Origin: Bacillota bacterium
GTDB lineage: Bacteria; Bacillota; Dethiobacteria; DTU022; UBA8154
Direction: 5' to 3'
Assembly (NCBI GenBank): GCA_003456095.1
Contig: DMPF01000009.1
Coordinates: forward strand, 1-6,492
DNA length: 6,492 nt
Shown here: positions 1 to 6,002 of the stretch, piece after piece
How positions within the stretch are numbered: the stretch's first letter is position 1
How the letters are laid out: every line of letters starts with the position of its first letter
Notes under the pieces: generated by a model
Told to the model about the DNA's origin: nothing
The model's input: the letters and a program-made list of their open reading frames with translations, nothing else
The model's database searches: none
Translations under genes and position numbers: made by a program

Positions 1-221
1 TGGTAAAAAGGCAGGAATAAGTGCATTGTCACATGGATGAGCGGGTGATGAATGCGTGGCGAAATAGCCTTTGGTATATGCTGGAAATCTCTTGCCAGTC
101 CGACAGACACATCACCAACACCGGCCAGGCTGGCGCCCATTGCTTTTAACTGCAACAAAAGGCTCTCACTTTCACATTTTCCAGAAGATATAAATATTCC
201 GGCCTTGCCAGGTTTGTTCAA
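1..221 (-). CDS. QueG-like (epoxyqueuosine reductase-like) Fe-S protein, N-terminal fragment
   Basis: An open frame runs off the left edge, so only about 73 N-terminal residues are present and no stop is visible. The readable part includes LKAMGASLAGVGDVS followed by HIPKAIS. This resembles the N-terminal domain of QueG-like proteins (epoxyqueuosine reductase and relatives), where an alpha-helix leads into a G-A-x-x-x-G-x-x-D-x-S segment and then an 'AIS' strand. Full-length members carry cobalamin and two 4Fe-4S clusters, but those regions lie outside the window. I chose the TTG start at 221-219 because a strong Shine-Dalgarno (rc GGAAGGTGA, 235-227) sits 5 nt upstream. An in-frame ATG at 254-252 has no ribosome site. 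The residues after AIS fit the family less well, so a frameshift or sequence error near the edge is possible. The gene follows the small Cys protein on the same strand. Family assignment is moderate; function is unknown. Confidence 0.5.
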   Translation of the reverse strand, partial: MNKPGKAGIFISSGKCESESLLLQLKAMGASLAGVGDVSVGLARDFQHIPKAISPRIHHPLIHVTMHLFLPFY

Positions 222-226
222 AAAAG

Positions 227-235
227 TCACCTTCC
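227..235 (-). promoter_or_regulatory. Shine-Dalgarno deciding the TTG start of the QueG-like gene
   Basis: On the minus strand this reads GGAAGGTGA, a good match to the anti-SD, with 5 nt to the TTG at 221-219. It lies inside the extension that would be coding if the ATG at 254-252 were used, so it favours the TTG. Confidence 0.55.
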
Positions 236-350
236 AGTCGGAAATTTTAAGCATTATTATTTTAGATGCAGGTATCTGAATTTTCCAATTAATATACTTA
301 AGAATAATCAGCGCTAACCTCTACTAAATATGGGTAATAAAAAATGTCAC

Positions 351-686
351 CTAAGGTTCTTCTTTGTTGTATTTCTCAAATTTCATATTGACGTCAATCG
401 GTACCATACCGTCAAGTTCAATCTGTATTACCTTTATGATGGCACTGGGGATAGGGCAGTCTGTATGCATAAGATGCTTATCTGCAGATAGGTAAATAAG
501 TGAACCACAAATATTTTTAAATATATCCCGGTGCCAGTCCAGGCATTCCAGGTCTTCGTTCATCTTCTGCAGCATTTTGCATGCGGAGAATATTTTAACA
601 TTAACATGTTTTTTATTTACCCGAGTCGCCCTGATAACACTCGTAAATCCGCATGCCCCGGCATACACTTTTACCCTAGCCGTCAT
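351..686 (-). CDS. small five-cysteine conserved hypothetical protein (DUF6951-like)
   Basis: This is a 111-residue soluble protein with no signal peptide or membrane segment. It has an ACGF motif at residues 11-14, SACK at 35-38, and HTDCPIPSAIIK at 74-85. Cysteines are C12, C36, C48, C60 and C77, with H71 and H74 close to C77, so metal or cofactor binding is plausible. The pattern (CGF near the start, S-x-C in the middle, then CP-[IV]-P-S-A-I-x-K) recalls small uncharacterised proteins of anaerobes that I associate from memory with DUF6951. The function is unknown. The ATG at 686-684 is preceded by AGGGGAT 6 nt upstream. It ends in TAG (353-351). The same frame then meets TAG TAG at 326-321 but no TAA or TGA before the downstream QueG-like frame. 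It starts 124 nt after pylC and may have its own promoter (778-805). Confidence 0.7.
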   Translation of the reverse strand: MTARVKVYAGACGFTSVIRATRVNKKHVNVKIFSACKMLQKMNEDLECLDWHRDIFKNICGSLIYLSADKHLMHTDCPIPSAIIKVIQIELDGMVPIDVNMKFEKYNKEEP

Positions 687-748
687 CTTTTATCCCCTAA
701 GTATCCTTGTAGGTTATTAGAAAGCTTGAAAGTCAATCCAAGTACCAT
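683..748 (-). CDS. possible 21-codon leader ORF before the small Cys protein
   Basis: An ATG at 748-746 opens a 21-residue frame whose TGA (685-683) overlaps the ATG of the next gene, the ATGA arrangement typical of translational coupling. A strong AGGAGGAG (771-764) lies upstream, but 15 nt away, which is too far for efficient initiation, and no closer start codon exists. The peptide has no recognisable motif. It may be a leader peptide, a decayed gene end or chance. I list it because it is the only thing that would explain the otherwise orphan ribosome site. Confidence 0.15.
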   Translation of the reverse strand: MVLGLTFKLSNNLQGYLGDKR

Positions 749-777
749 TATCTATACTTTAAACTCCTCCTGGTTAA

Positions 778-805
778 AGGATAACATATTTGTTATAGTT
801 GTCAA
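778..805 (-). promoter_or_regulatory. candidate sigma-70 type promoter between pylC and the small Cys gene
   Basis: On the minus strand a perfect TTGACA (805-800) is followed after 16 nt by TATCCT (783-778), 4 of 6 matches to the -10 consensus. It lies just after the pylC stop (813-811) and would drive the small Cys gene and the QueG-like gene separately from the mtt-pyl unit. The predicted transcript start is near 771, almost on top of the AGGAGGAG at 771-764, so the leader would be short before that site but about 85 nt before the 686 ATG. Confidence 0.4.
781..796. repeat. perfect inverted repeat overlapping the candidate promoter
   Basis: ATAACA-TATT-TGTTAT is a perfect 6-bp inverted repeat with a 4-nt spacer. 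It fills most of the promoter spacer and overlaps the -10 element, a position suited to an operator. It has no U-tract after it, so it is not a convincing terminator. The local AT content is high, so chance is possible. Confidence 0.35.
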
Positions 806-810
806 CATAT

Positions 811-1980
811 TCAGAGATACAAGAACCGTTGCTGTTTCCCTTTATCCTCTTGTTTAATAATCTTTTCTAACATAATTTGTCGTTTCTGCCATGCCTCATC
901 GATGCTTTCAGAAGTTATAATCACTGTGGCAACCCAGGATTTCTTGCCAGGCGCATAATTTGTAATCGCCTCGTCAGCACCGAAAAAATTCTCCTGCAGG
1001 TAAAGTCCGCTGGATTCCGCCACAATATGTTCCCCGGGGAAAAAGATTTTTCCGCTGCGGCAATACAGATGTTCATATATCACTGCCTTCTTCTTTTTTA
1101 GAACCATTTGCGACGGAACCGTCCCCCGCAAAAAAGCATCAAGTAAACAGTTAACAAGATTTACACCAGACGCATGATAAGCTACAGTAGGTGTCTGGCT
1201 GGGAAGGCGGGCATCAATTTCCAATACTTTGAACTGACCTGCGGTGTGAATAACTTCCAAATCCATTATCCCGGTCAGATGCAACGCTTTGGCCAACTGC
1301 AGCACCATCGATTCAAGAAGAGAAACACCAGCCCTGTCAAGGCCGGAAGGATATATAACCCTGTTACAATCAAAAAGCTCATCAAACTGTAACAGGGTTA
1401 CTTCCATGGTTGTACCTTCTCCCATTACTGCCGCCACCTCGATAGAATAAGATGGTCCTTCCAGGAATTCTTCCATGACCAACTCTGCTGAGGGGGTTTT
1501 TTCTGAAGCCAATAATTCTTTAAGCTCTTTAATGTTTATAACGACCTTTACACCTTTGCTTCCACTGCTGTTTGCAGGTTTGAGCAGCAGGGGGAACCCG
1601 GCCTTTGGCCAAGGGAGCGGCCCGGGCAGGCCCATCCGAGCAAACAGCCTGTTGGAGATAACTTTATTACTGGAAATACTGTAAGCCGCCCCATCGAAAC
1701 AGAAAATCTTGTTGTATTTTCGGGCCATCCTTTCCATTGCCATAAGAGCGTTTATACTCTCCGTGGCCGGTATAATCGCTTCTACCGGGCTGATAAAAGC
1801 GTCTATCTGTTTTTCTGTCGCATGCAGCAGATCAAAGCAAAAATAATGATGGGCCAATCCTTTGGCGGGAGCGTGAGGCCTCTTATCCAGCATGAATACC
1901 TTATGCCCCGCTTTTCTTAACAGGTAAGCTGCCTCTGTCCCTTGCAACCCCCCTCCAAGCACAGCAATATTCAACGACAC
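811..1980 (-). CDS. pylC: PylC, (3R)-3-methyl-D-ornithine:L-lysine ligase of pyrrolysine biosynthesis
   Basis: PylC is a cytoplasmic ATP-grasp ligase. It joins 3-methylornithine (made by PylB from lysine) to the side-chain amine of a second lysine, giving the substrate that PylD oxidises to pyrrolysine. The protein opens with a nucleotide-fold strand and GGGLQGTEA (residues 9-17). The ATP-grasp core follows, with LLLKPANSSGSKG (131-143), the E-rich MEEFLEGPSYSIEV (169-182), and EIDARLPSQTP (254-264), which is characteristic of PylC. The 389 residues are slightly longer than the roughly 360-370 I recall for archaeal homologues, and the extra length is at the C-terminus. The GTG start at 1980-1978 is only 3 nt from the AAAGGA site (1989-1984). 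The TTG two codons later (1974-1972) has 9-nt spacing and matches archaeal N-termini equally well. It starts 16 nt after mttB, so the two are surely co-transcribed. It ends in TGA. Finding pylC beside an amber-containing mttB makes the assignment strong. Confidence 0.93.
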   Translation of the reverse strand: MSLNIAVLGGGLQGTEAAYLLRKAGHKVFMLDKRPHAPAKGLAHHYFCFDLLHATEKQIDAFISPVEAIIPATESINALMAMERMARKYNKIFCFDGAAYSISSNKVISNRLFARMGLPGPLPWPKAGFPLLLKPANSSGSKGVKVVINIKELKELLASEKTPSAELVMEEFLEGPSYSIEVAAVMGEGTTMEVTLLQFDELFDCNRVIYPSGLDRAGVSLLESMVLQLAKALHLTGIMDLEVIHTAGQFKVLEIDARLPSQTPTVAYHASGVNLVNCLLDAFLRGTVPSQMVLKKKKAVIYEHLYCRSGKIFFPGEHIVAESSGLYLQENFFGADEAITNYAPGKKSWVATVIITSESIDEAWQKRQIMLEKIIKQEDKGKQQRFLYL

Positions 1981-1996
1981 ACATCCTTTACGGATA

Positions 1997-3466
1997 TCAG
2001 CTAAGTCCCCTTGTTTCCTCAGCGCTTCGAATTATCTCCCGCAGCTTTTCCTTTACAGACGAAGCCAGTGGTTCAGGCTTATGGTTTTTCAGCAGTTCTC
2101 TAGCCGCTTCCTCCGCTCTTTGAGCCCAGTCTTTTGCTCCCCGGTTTTGCCACGCCCCTCGCATGCGTCGGTCAATTAACCTAGGTTTGGATTGTTCTTT
2201 TTGCATGAATTGGCGGGTATGTTTTTGGGCGAGGAAATCTTTTCCGGCACCTACCGTTTTGATTACCTCGACCGCCAGTGTTTCATCGCTCACATCTATC
2301 CCCGCCACAACCCTTTTAACCATTTTTGCTATCTCGGCATCGATCAGAAGCTGGGCAAAGGAGAAGGTTACACCCAGTTCCAGCATACCCATGCCGTAAA
2401 TTAGGTTTGCCCCCGCCTGGGCAGGCAGCAACGTCGATATGGTCTTTTCGTGACCTGCCTGGGCATCGGGAAGTTTGCTATCAGCCTACCCACCGGCCAC
2501 ATAGCTGGGAAGCATGTAGTAGTGGGCCAGCTCTGCCACTCCGGCACTGATCAGACCCAGTTCAGGGGCTCCTACCGGCGCGGTTGCATAGATCAGGTCA
2601 AAGGTCGTTGTGGAGCTGCCATAGATCATGGGCGCGCCCTTTGCGGTCAACTGGTGCAGCACCATGCCTCCTATTACCTCTGCATTGTGCGTAACCAGCG
2701 TACCAGCCAGTGAAACAGGAGCAGAAGCACCGGACATGGCCATGGAAAGAATATTTACCGGAATGCCGGCACGGGCGCATTCAATGATTATTTCGCTGGT
2801 ATGGGTATGCAGCTGCAGTGGGCTGGTAGGACAGACTAAAGCGGAGATGATCGGGCGCTCTCTTAATTTATCCATGCCGCCTGCAATAGCTGATCCCATC
2901 TCAAAGAATTTCCTGGCCCCTGCTCCGCCGGTCAGGTCGATATGCTGGCAGTGTTTAGATGTGTTGGAGAGAAAGGCCTCCGCTTCGTGCAGGTCAATGG
3001 TCCCCTCCGGGACATCACGCGCCACCACTGCGCTTGAGTAGATATCCACCTCGTCCAGCGCGTCACAGGCCAGTGCCGTGGCGGCGACATCTTCCTTGGT
3101 GGATTCCCTCAATTCCCCGCTAAAGGGATCGATAACCATTACTCCTGCACCAAAATTGGTAAAACCTACCCGGCGGCCATCTAGGACCATATCCCTGGCA
3201 GGATTGCGCCCGGCCAGCAGGATCGTGGAAGGAGCGCTTCTGATCGCCTCCTCCGCAATGTATGCTGGTATTTTAACCAGGTTGTTTACCACAAGACAGC
3301 CGCCGGCTGAAAAAATCTCAAGGGCTTCGTCACAGAAAACCAAGATACCTGCACGTTCCAGGATCTCCATGGTAGCCAGGTGTATTGCCTCCAGTTCATC
3401 CCGGGTAAAGAGATTTAATCCCATGCCTTCCAACTTCTGATAACCAGCTTTTAACGCCCTGTACAT
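1997..3466 (-). CDS. mttB: MttB, trimethylamine:corrinoid methyltransferase with in-frame UAG (pyrrolysine at residue 327)
   Basis: MttB transfers one methyl group from trimethylamine to the Co(I) corrinoid of MttC, leaving dimethylamine. Reading UAG as pyrrolysine gives 489 residues, about the normal family length (roughly 490-500). The frame is uninterrupted on both sides. Residues 1-326 end in MLPSYVAGG, the amber codon is 2488-2486, and the next residues are ADSKLPDAQAGHEKT, leading into LLPAQAGANLIYGMG. The sequence around the site matches methanogen MttB, whose pyrrolysine is at about residue 334. Family motifs upstream include RPIISALVCPTSPLQ and GAPELGLISAGVAELA. The ATG at 3466-3464 has GGAGGTGA (3480-3473) at 6 nt spacing. 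The gene follows mttC after 19 nt and ends in TGA, not TAG. Without amber decoding the product would stop at residue 326 and lack the C-terminal part of the barrel. Non-Pyl MttB-superfamily enzymes (for example MtgB, for glycine betaine) have a sense codon here, so the UAG itself points to true trimethylamine use. Confidence 0.95.
2486..2488 (-). other. in-frame amber codon decoded as pyrrolysine in mttB
   Basis: The plus-strand CTA reads UAG in the mRNA and interrupts mttB exactly where the family carries pyrrolysine, between VAGG and ADSKLP. Both flanks are conserved and in the same frame, which excludes a random nonsense mutation as the simplest reading. I see no strong stem-loop directly after it that would act as a pyrrolysine insertion element; such elements are not strictly required in methanogens. 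Confidence 0.95.
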
Positions 3467-3485
3467 TATATTTCACCTCCTGTAT

Positions 3486-4136
3486 TCAGAGAAGTTCCCT
3501 AGCCTTTTCCACCGCTTCCGAAGCATTTTCCCCATATGCACCTGAACCTATTTTATTAGCCCAGTTTTGATTTACAGGGGCCCCCCCGACCATGGTTTTT
3601 ATTTTCCCTTTAAGCCCTTCTTTAAGCAGTATTTCCTCAATCGCCTTTTGTGCTATCATGGTTGTTGTCATTAAAGTGGAGGACGCGATAATGTCGGCCT
3701 TTAATTCTTTAGCTTTTTCCACAAAAAGTTTAGGTGGTACGTCACGACCCAGGTCGTGCACCTCAAAGCCGTAAATTCGCAGCATCGTAGCTACAATTCC
3801 TTTACCTATATCATGGATATCACCCTCACAGGTGCCGATCACGACCGTTCCTAATTTTTCCCCGGAACTGTCTGGCGGAAAATGTGGTTCCAGCATCTCC
3901 ACCGCTTTCTGCATCCCTTCAGCGGCAACAATTACGTAGGGAAGGGACAGCTCTTCCTGTTCAAACAAGCGCCCCACTTCTACCATGGCAGGGGTGAACC
4001 CCAGGGTAATGATCTCTACCGGATTCACCCCGGCTGCAATAACCTTTTCCGCAACCTTCACAGATTCTTCCTCATCAAAACTCATGATGGCATCTCTGGC
4101 CGCCCGGCATAGTTGCTCCAAGCTCTCTTCCGGCAT
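3486..4136 (-). CDS. mttC: MttC, trimethylamine corrinoid protein
   Basis: This is the methyl carrier that accepts the methyl group from MttB on its B12-type cofactor and passes it to a second methyltransferase that is not in this window. The 216 residues fit the family. Residues 1-90 form the helical cap domain. Residues 95-216 form the Rossmann-like B12 domain, with GDIHDIGKG (105-113) holding the cobalt ligand H108 in the DxHxxG motif, SSTLMTT (152-158), and VGGAPVN (183-189). The ATG at 4136-4134 has GGAGGT (4148-4143) 6 nt upstream. It ends in TGA, 19 nt before mttB. The family includes close relatives for mono- and dimethylamine (MtmC, MtbC). The neighbouring mttB decides the trimethylamine assignment. 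Confidence 0.88.
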   Translation of the reverse strand: MPEESLEQLCRAARDAIMSFDEEESVKVAEKVIAAGVNPVEIITLGFTPAMVEVGRLFEQEELSLPYVIVAAEGMQKAVEMLEPHFPPDSSGEKLGTVVIGTCEGDIHDIGKGIVATMLRIYGFEVHDLGRDVPPKLFVEKAKELKADIIASSTLMTTTMIAQKAIEEILLKEGLKGKIKTMVGGAPVNQNWANKIGSGAYGENASEAVEKARELL

Positions 4137-4166
4137 TTTCCCACCTCCATTCGATTTGCTTAAATA

Positions 4167-4200
4167 AAGATATTTCCCGCCAACTGATGAATTATATCTT
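4167..4200. repeat. weak inverted repeat in the VWA-mttC gap
   Basis: The arms AAGATAT (4167-4173) and ATATCTT (4194-4200) are perfectly complementary, separated by 20 nt. The stem is AT-only apart from one G-C pair, and the run after it is not a clean U-tract, so it would make a poor terminator. It may be a regulatory element ahead of mttC, or chance. Confidence 0.2.
4191..4196 (-). promoter_or_regulatory. possible -10 element ahead of mttC
   Basis: On the minus strand this is a perfect TATAAT in the 71-nt gap between the VWA gene and mttC, the largest gap upstream of the mtt genes. The hexamer 17 nt further upstream (TGCTTG) is a poor -35, so either an activator is needed or this is chance. 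If real, it would let mttC-mttB-pylC be transcribed independently of the DUF2284-AAA-VWA genes. Confidence 0.25.
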
Positions 4201-4207
4201 CAAATAG

Positions 4208-5044
4208 CTACTGCAAGCATCTTTGCAGCGCCAGGGCGATCTCCTCATCCCTTTGCACAAAGGCAAAATTGCCGTGACCGGCAAGGGCAAGCTGCTCTAC
4301 TTTTTCAGGCCTAGCCGGTGGAAAACAGATGACATGCAGCGCATCAAACCTGGGCGCTACCTCAATTGGGTCCTTTCCCCGGTTCCAACTCCCATCCGTA
4401 AGCAGCAACCCAATCTTTTTTGTATAGCTATGCATTTCCCTTAACCCAAGTTGCAGGGCGGCGGCAATGTTCGTTTCCCCCTGAAGCTGCAGGTTAAATA
4501 TCTTCTCGATTAAAAGCTCCGGCGTCTGTCCTGAATTAATTCCTTTTAAGAGCAGGGGAAATGTGCTGAAATAAATTATGCCATAATCCTTACGGTAGTG
4601 TAGGGCTACCGCAGCGGCAGCAATAGCCGCCCTGACTATTTTAATACCTCTCATGGAATAACTGCGGTCCAGCATCAGCATAAAGGCGCGACGCTCGGGA
4701 ATACGCACCGAAGTTACCAATTGCTCATGCAGCTGCTGATCAAAATGGTTCAGATACCTTTCAAGCGATTGTTCCAGTTCAATATCATCGGAAGGATCAC
4801 GACTTTTCAGGTACTGGAGCCTTCCGGTCCTGAATCCTGTATCGGATATCTGTGCAGCAATTTTTAAAATCATCCTGGTGGCCAGCTTAATGGCAATTGC
4901 CTTGGCCTCAGGTTTCAGCATATCGAAAAAGGTCCCAAAAATACTGATGGCATCTTGCTGCTCAAAGAAATCTTCCAATGCCTCCGGATTGCTGCTGTAA
5001 TAGGCAGCAAGGCGGTAAGGCAGGGAGAACTCGCCTTTCTCCAA
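4208..5044 (-). CDS. VWA-domain protein, partner of the MoxR-type ATPase (NorD/CbbO-like role)
   Basis: This cytoplasmic 278-residue protein has a helical N-terminal part (1-115) and a C-terminal von Willebrand A domain (about 118-278). The metal-ion-dependent adhesion site is complete: DRSYS at 126-130, T191 in GETN, and D217 in LLTDGSW. VWA proteins of this kind are encoded next to MoxR AAA+ ATPases and work with them to remodel or activate target enzymes, often metalloenzymes (NorD with NorQ, CbbO with CbbQ). The target here is not known; the next genes are mttC and mttB. The TTG start at 5044-5042 is supported by GGAGG (5054-5050) at 5 nt. The frame stays open upstream to a TGA at 5119-5117, in the -1 frame relative to the ATPase, so a frameshift fusion is conceivable. 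It ends in TAG; reading through would add 16 residues (Pyl plus 15) before TAA. Confidence 0.85.
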   Translation of the reverse strand: MEKGEFSLPYRLAAYYSSNPEALEDFFEQQDAISIFGTFFDMLKPEAKAIAIKLATRMILKIAAQISDTGFRTGRLQYLKSRDPSDDIELEQSLERYLNHFDQQLHEQLVTSVRIPERRAFMLMLDRSYSMRGIKIVRAAIAAAAVALHYRKDYGIIYFSTFPLLLKGINSGQTPELLIEKIFNLQLQGETNIAAALQLGLREMHSYTKKIGLLLTDGSWNRGKDPIEVAPRFDALHVICFPPARPEKVEQLALAGHGNFAFVQRDEEIALALQRCLQ

Positions 5045-5049
5045 TATTG

Positions 5050-5054
5050 CCTCC
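5050..5054 (-). promoter_or_regulatory. Shine-Dalgarno for the VWA gene
   Basis: GGAGG on the minus strand lies 5 nt before the TTG at 5044. No ATG, GTG or TTG occurs in this frame further upstream before the stop at 5119-5117, so this site decides the start. Confidence 0.65.
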
Positions 5055-5085
5055 GCCGCCCCCTTTGTTTTTTTAACCGGGGAGT

Positions 5086-5988
5086 CTATTGCATTATTGT
5101 TTTTTTTTCCCTTATTTCACGGGGTGAAGGAGAATAACTGTTCCCTTCCTTATCCGCAACGGTATCCAGAATTTCCTCGATTACCTGCTCTGCCTTTTTG
5201 GTCGTCAGCTCCGAAAGCCATATTTTACTACTCAAAGACATAAAAACTATCTCCCTGAGATTTTCCGCAGTTAACAGGCCGGCTTTCTGCAAACTTTCGC
5301 ACAGGGCAACGATATCATGGGCAGCACGCACCGAAGCACCCATTCTTATATCATCATGACGGCGTGATTGGCGAACTACTTTAACCGCCCATTGGATCAG
5401 CCTCTCATCGGATGAACGGGACAGCCTCCTTACAATTTCAATCTCTTCCTCTTCCGTTTGATAATCGAGGGCGATGCGGCAGATTCGATCCATAAAAGCA
5501 CGGCTGATACGTACGGTCCCTACATCATCGTAAGGATTTTGCGTTGCCACAACGGTAAAGTTGTTCTTTGCGATAATTTTACCGTAGCGGGGAATATTCA
5601 GTTCACCCTCTTCCATGGGAGTAATCAACACATTGGCCACATCGGAAGGCATGCGGTTAAATTCTTCTATATACAAGATACCCCCTTCTTCCATGGCCAT
5701 GGTTAAAGGGCCTTTTTCAAAGTATTCGGGATCGTAGTTATCCTGCAAAACCTTGCCCGGGTTAAAATAGCCTACAAGCTTGGCTGGGGTGAGATCCACG
5801 TTTCCTTCAATAATATACATGGGCAGTCCCAGCATTCGGGTAACAGTTCGCAAAATTGTAGATTTAGAGGTGCCGGGAGGCCCTTCCAGCAAAACATGCC
5901 TGCCGCAATTTATCGCTGCAATAATACTGGCTAATTCCTTTTCTCTTCCCACAATATTTTTAAAATAATGTTCATAATTTATTTGCAT
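5086..5988 (-). CDS. MoxR-family AAA+ ATPase (CbbQ/NorQ-like)
   Basis: This is a 300-residue soluble AAA+ ATPase of the MoxR type. Walker A is GPPGTSKST (36-44), Walker B is ILYIEEFNR (104-112), and sensor 1 is VVATQNP (146-152). A likely arginine-finger region SRAFMDR (162-168) and a C-terminal helical lid follow. MoxR ATPases form rings that act as chaperones with a VWA partner, which is the next gene. The preferred start is the ATG at 5988-5986, which has GGAGG (6000-5996) at 7 nt. The frame is open for 21 more codons, but these overlap the preceding gene and lack a ribosome site. It ends in TAG (5088-5086), just after a run of nine A's (minus strand, 5108-5100). The gap to the VWA start is 41 nt. 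No subunit-specific target can be read from the sequence; the operon suggests the corrinoid methyltransferase system. Confidence 0.88.
   Translation of the reverse strand: MQINYEHYFKNIVGREKELASIIAAINCGRHVLLEGPPGTSKSTILRTVTRMLGLPMYIIEGNVDLTPAKLVGYFNPGKVLQDNYDPEYFEKGPLTMAMEEGGILYIEEFNRMPSDVANVLITPMEEGELNIPRYGKIIAKNNFTVVATQNPYDDVGTVRISRAFMDRICRIALDYQTEEEEIEIVRRLSRSSDERLIQWAVKVVRQSRRHDDIRMGASVRAAHDIVALCESLQKAGLLTAENLREIVFMSLSSKIWLSELTTKKAEQVIEEILDTVADKEGNSYSPSPREIREKKTIMQ
5100..5108 (-). other. A9 run, possible slippery site at the end of the ATPase gene
   Basis: The mRNA carries nine consecutive A's, containing A-AAA-AAA in the ATPase frame, seven codons or fewer before its TAG. The VWA gene is in the -1 frame, which becomes open just before the run, after the TGA at 5119-5117. 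Slipping back by one would fuse ATPase and VWA into one chain through a roughly 20-residue linker. A run of A's can also be an assembly or replication error site. Confidence 0.3.
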
Positions 5989-5995
5989 AAAGTAG

Positions 5996-6000
5996 CCTCC
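5996..6000 (-). promoter_or_regulatory. Shine-Dalgarno for the MoxR ATPase gene
   Basis: GGAGG lies 7 nt before the ATG at 5988 and directly after the stop of the preceding gene (6005-6003). It identifies the internal methionine as the true start rather than the longer frame beginning at 6051. Confidence 0.8.
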
Positions 6001-6002
6001 AT

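Noticed and set aside
2415..2465. Direct repeat of GCCTGGGCA (2415-2423 and 2457-2465)
   Set aside because: Both copies encode AQAG within conserved MttB sequence; the similarity is explained by coding.
2163..3440. Plus-strand open frames opposite mttB and others across the window
   Set aside because: They are antisense to well-supported genes, have no family resemblance, and lack consistent ribosome sites.
1997..3466. mttB as a pseudogene or as two separate genes
   Set aside because: There is no frameshift, only one TAG at the known pyrrolysine site, both flanks are conserved, and pylC is adjacent.
4167..4200. Inverted repeat before mttC as a rho-independent terminator
   Set aside because: The stem is short and AT-rich, the loop is 20 nt, and there is no clean U-tract. 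The genes on both sides look like one operon.
5855..5867. CTCTAAATC-like string (minus strand) resembling the anticodon loop of tRNA-Pyl
   Set aside because: It encodes the Walker A lysine-serine of the ATPase (TSKST), and no cloverleaf arms surround it. No tRNA gene is supported in the window.
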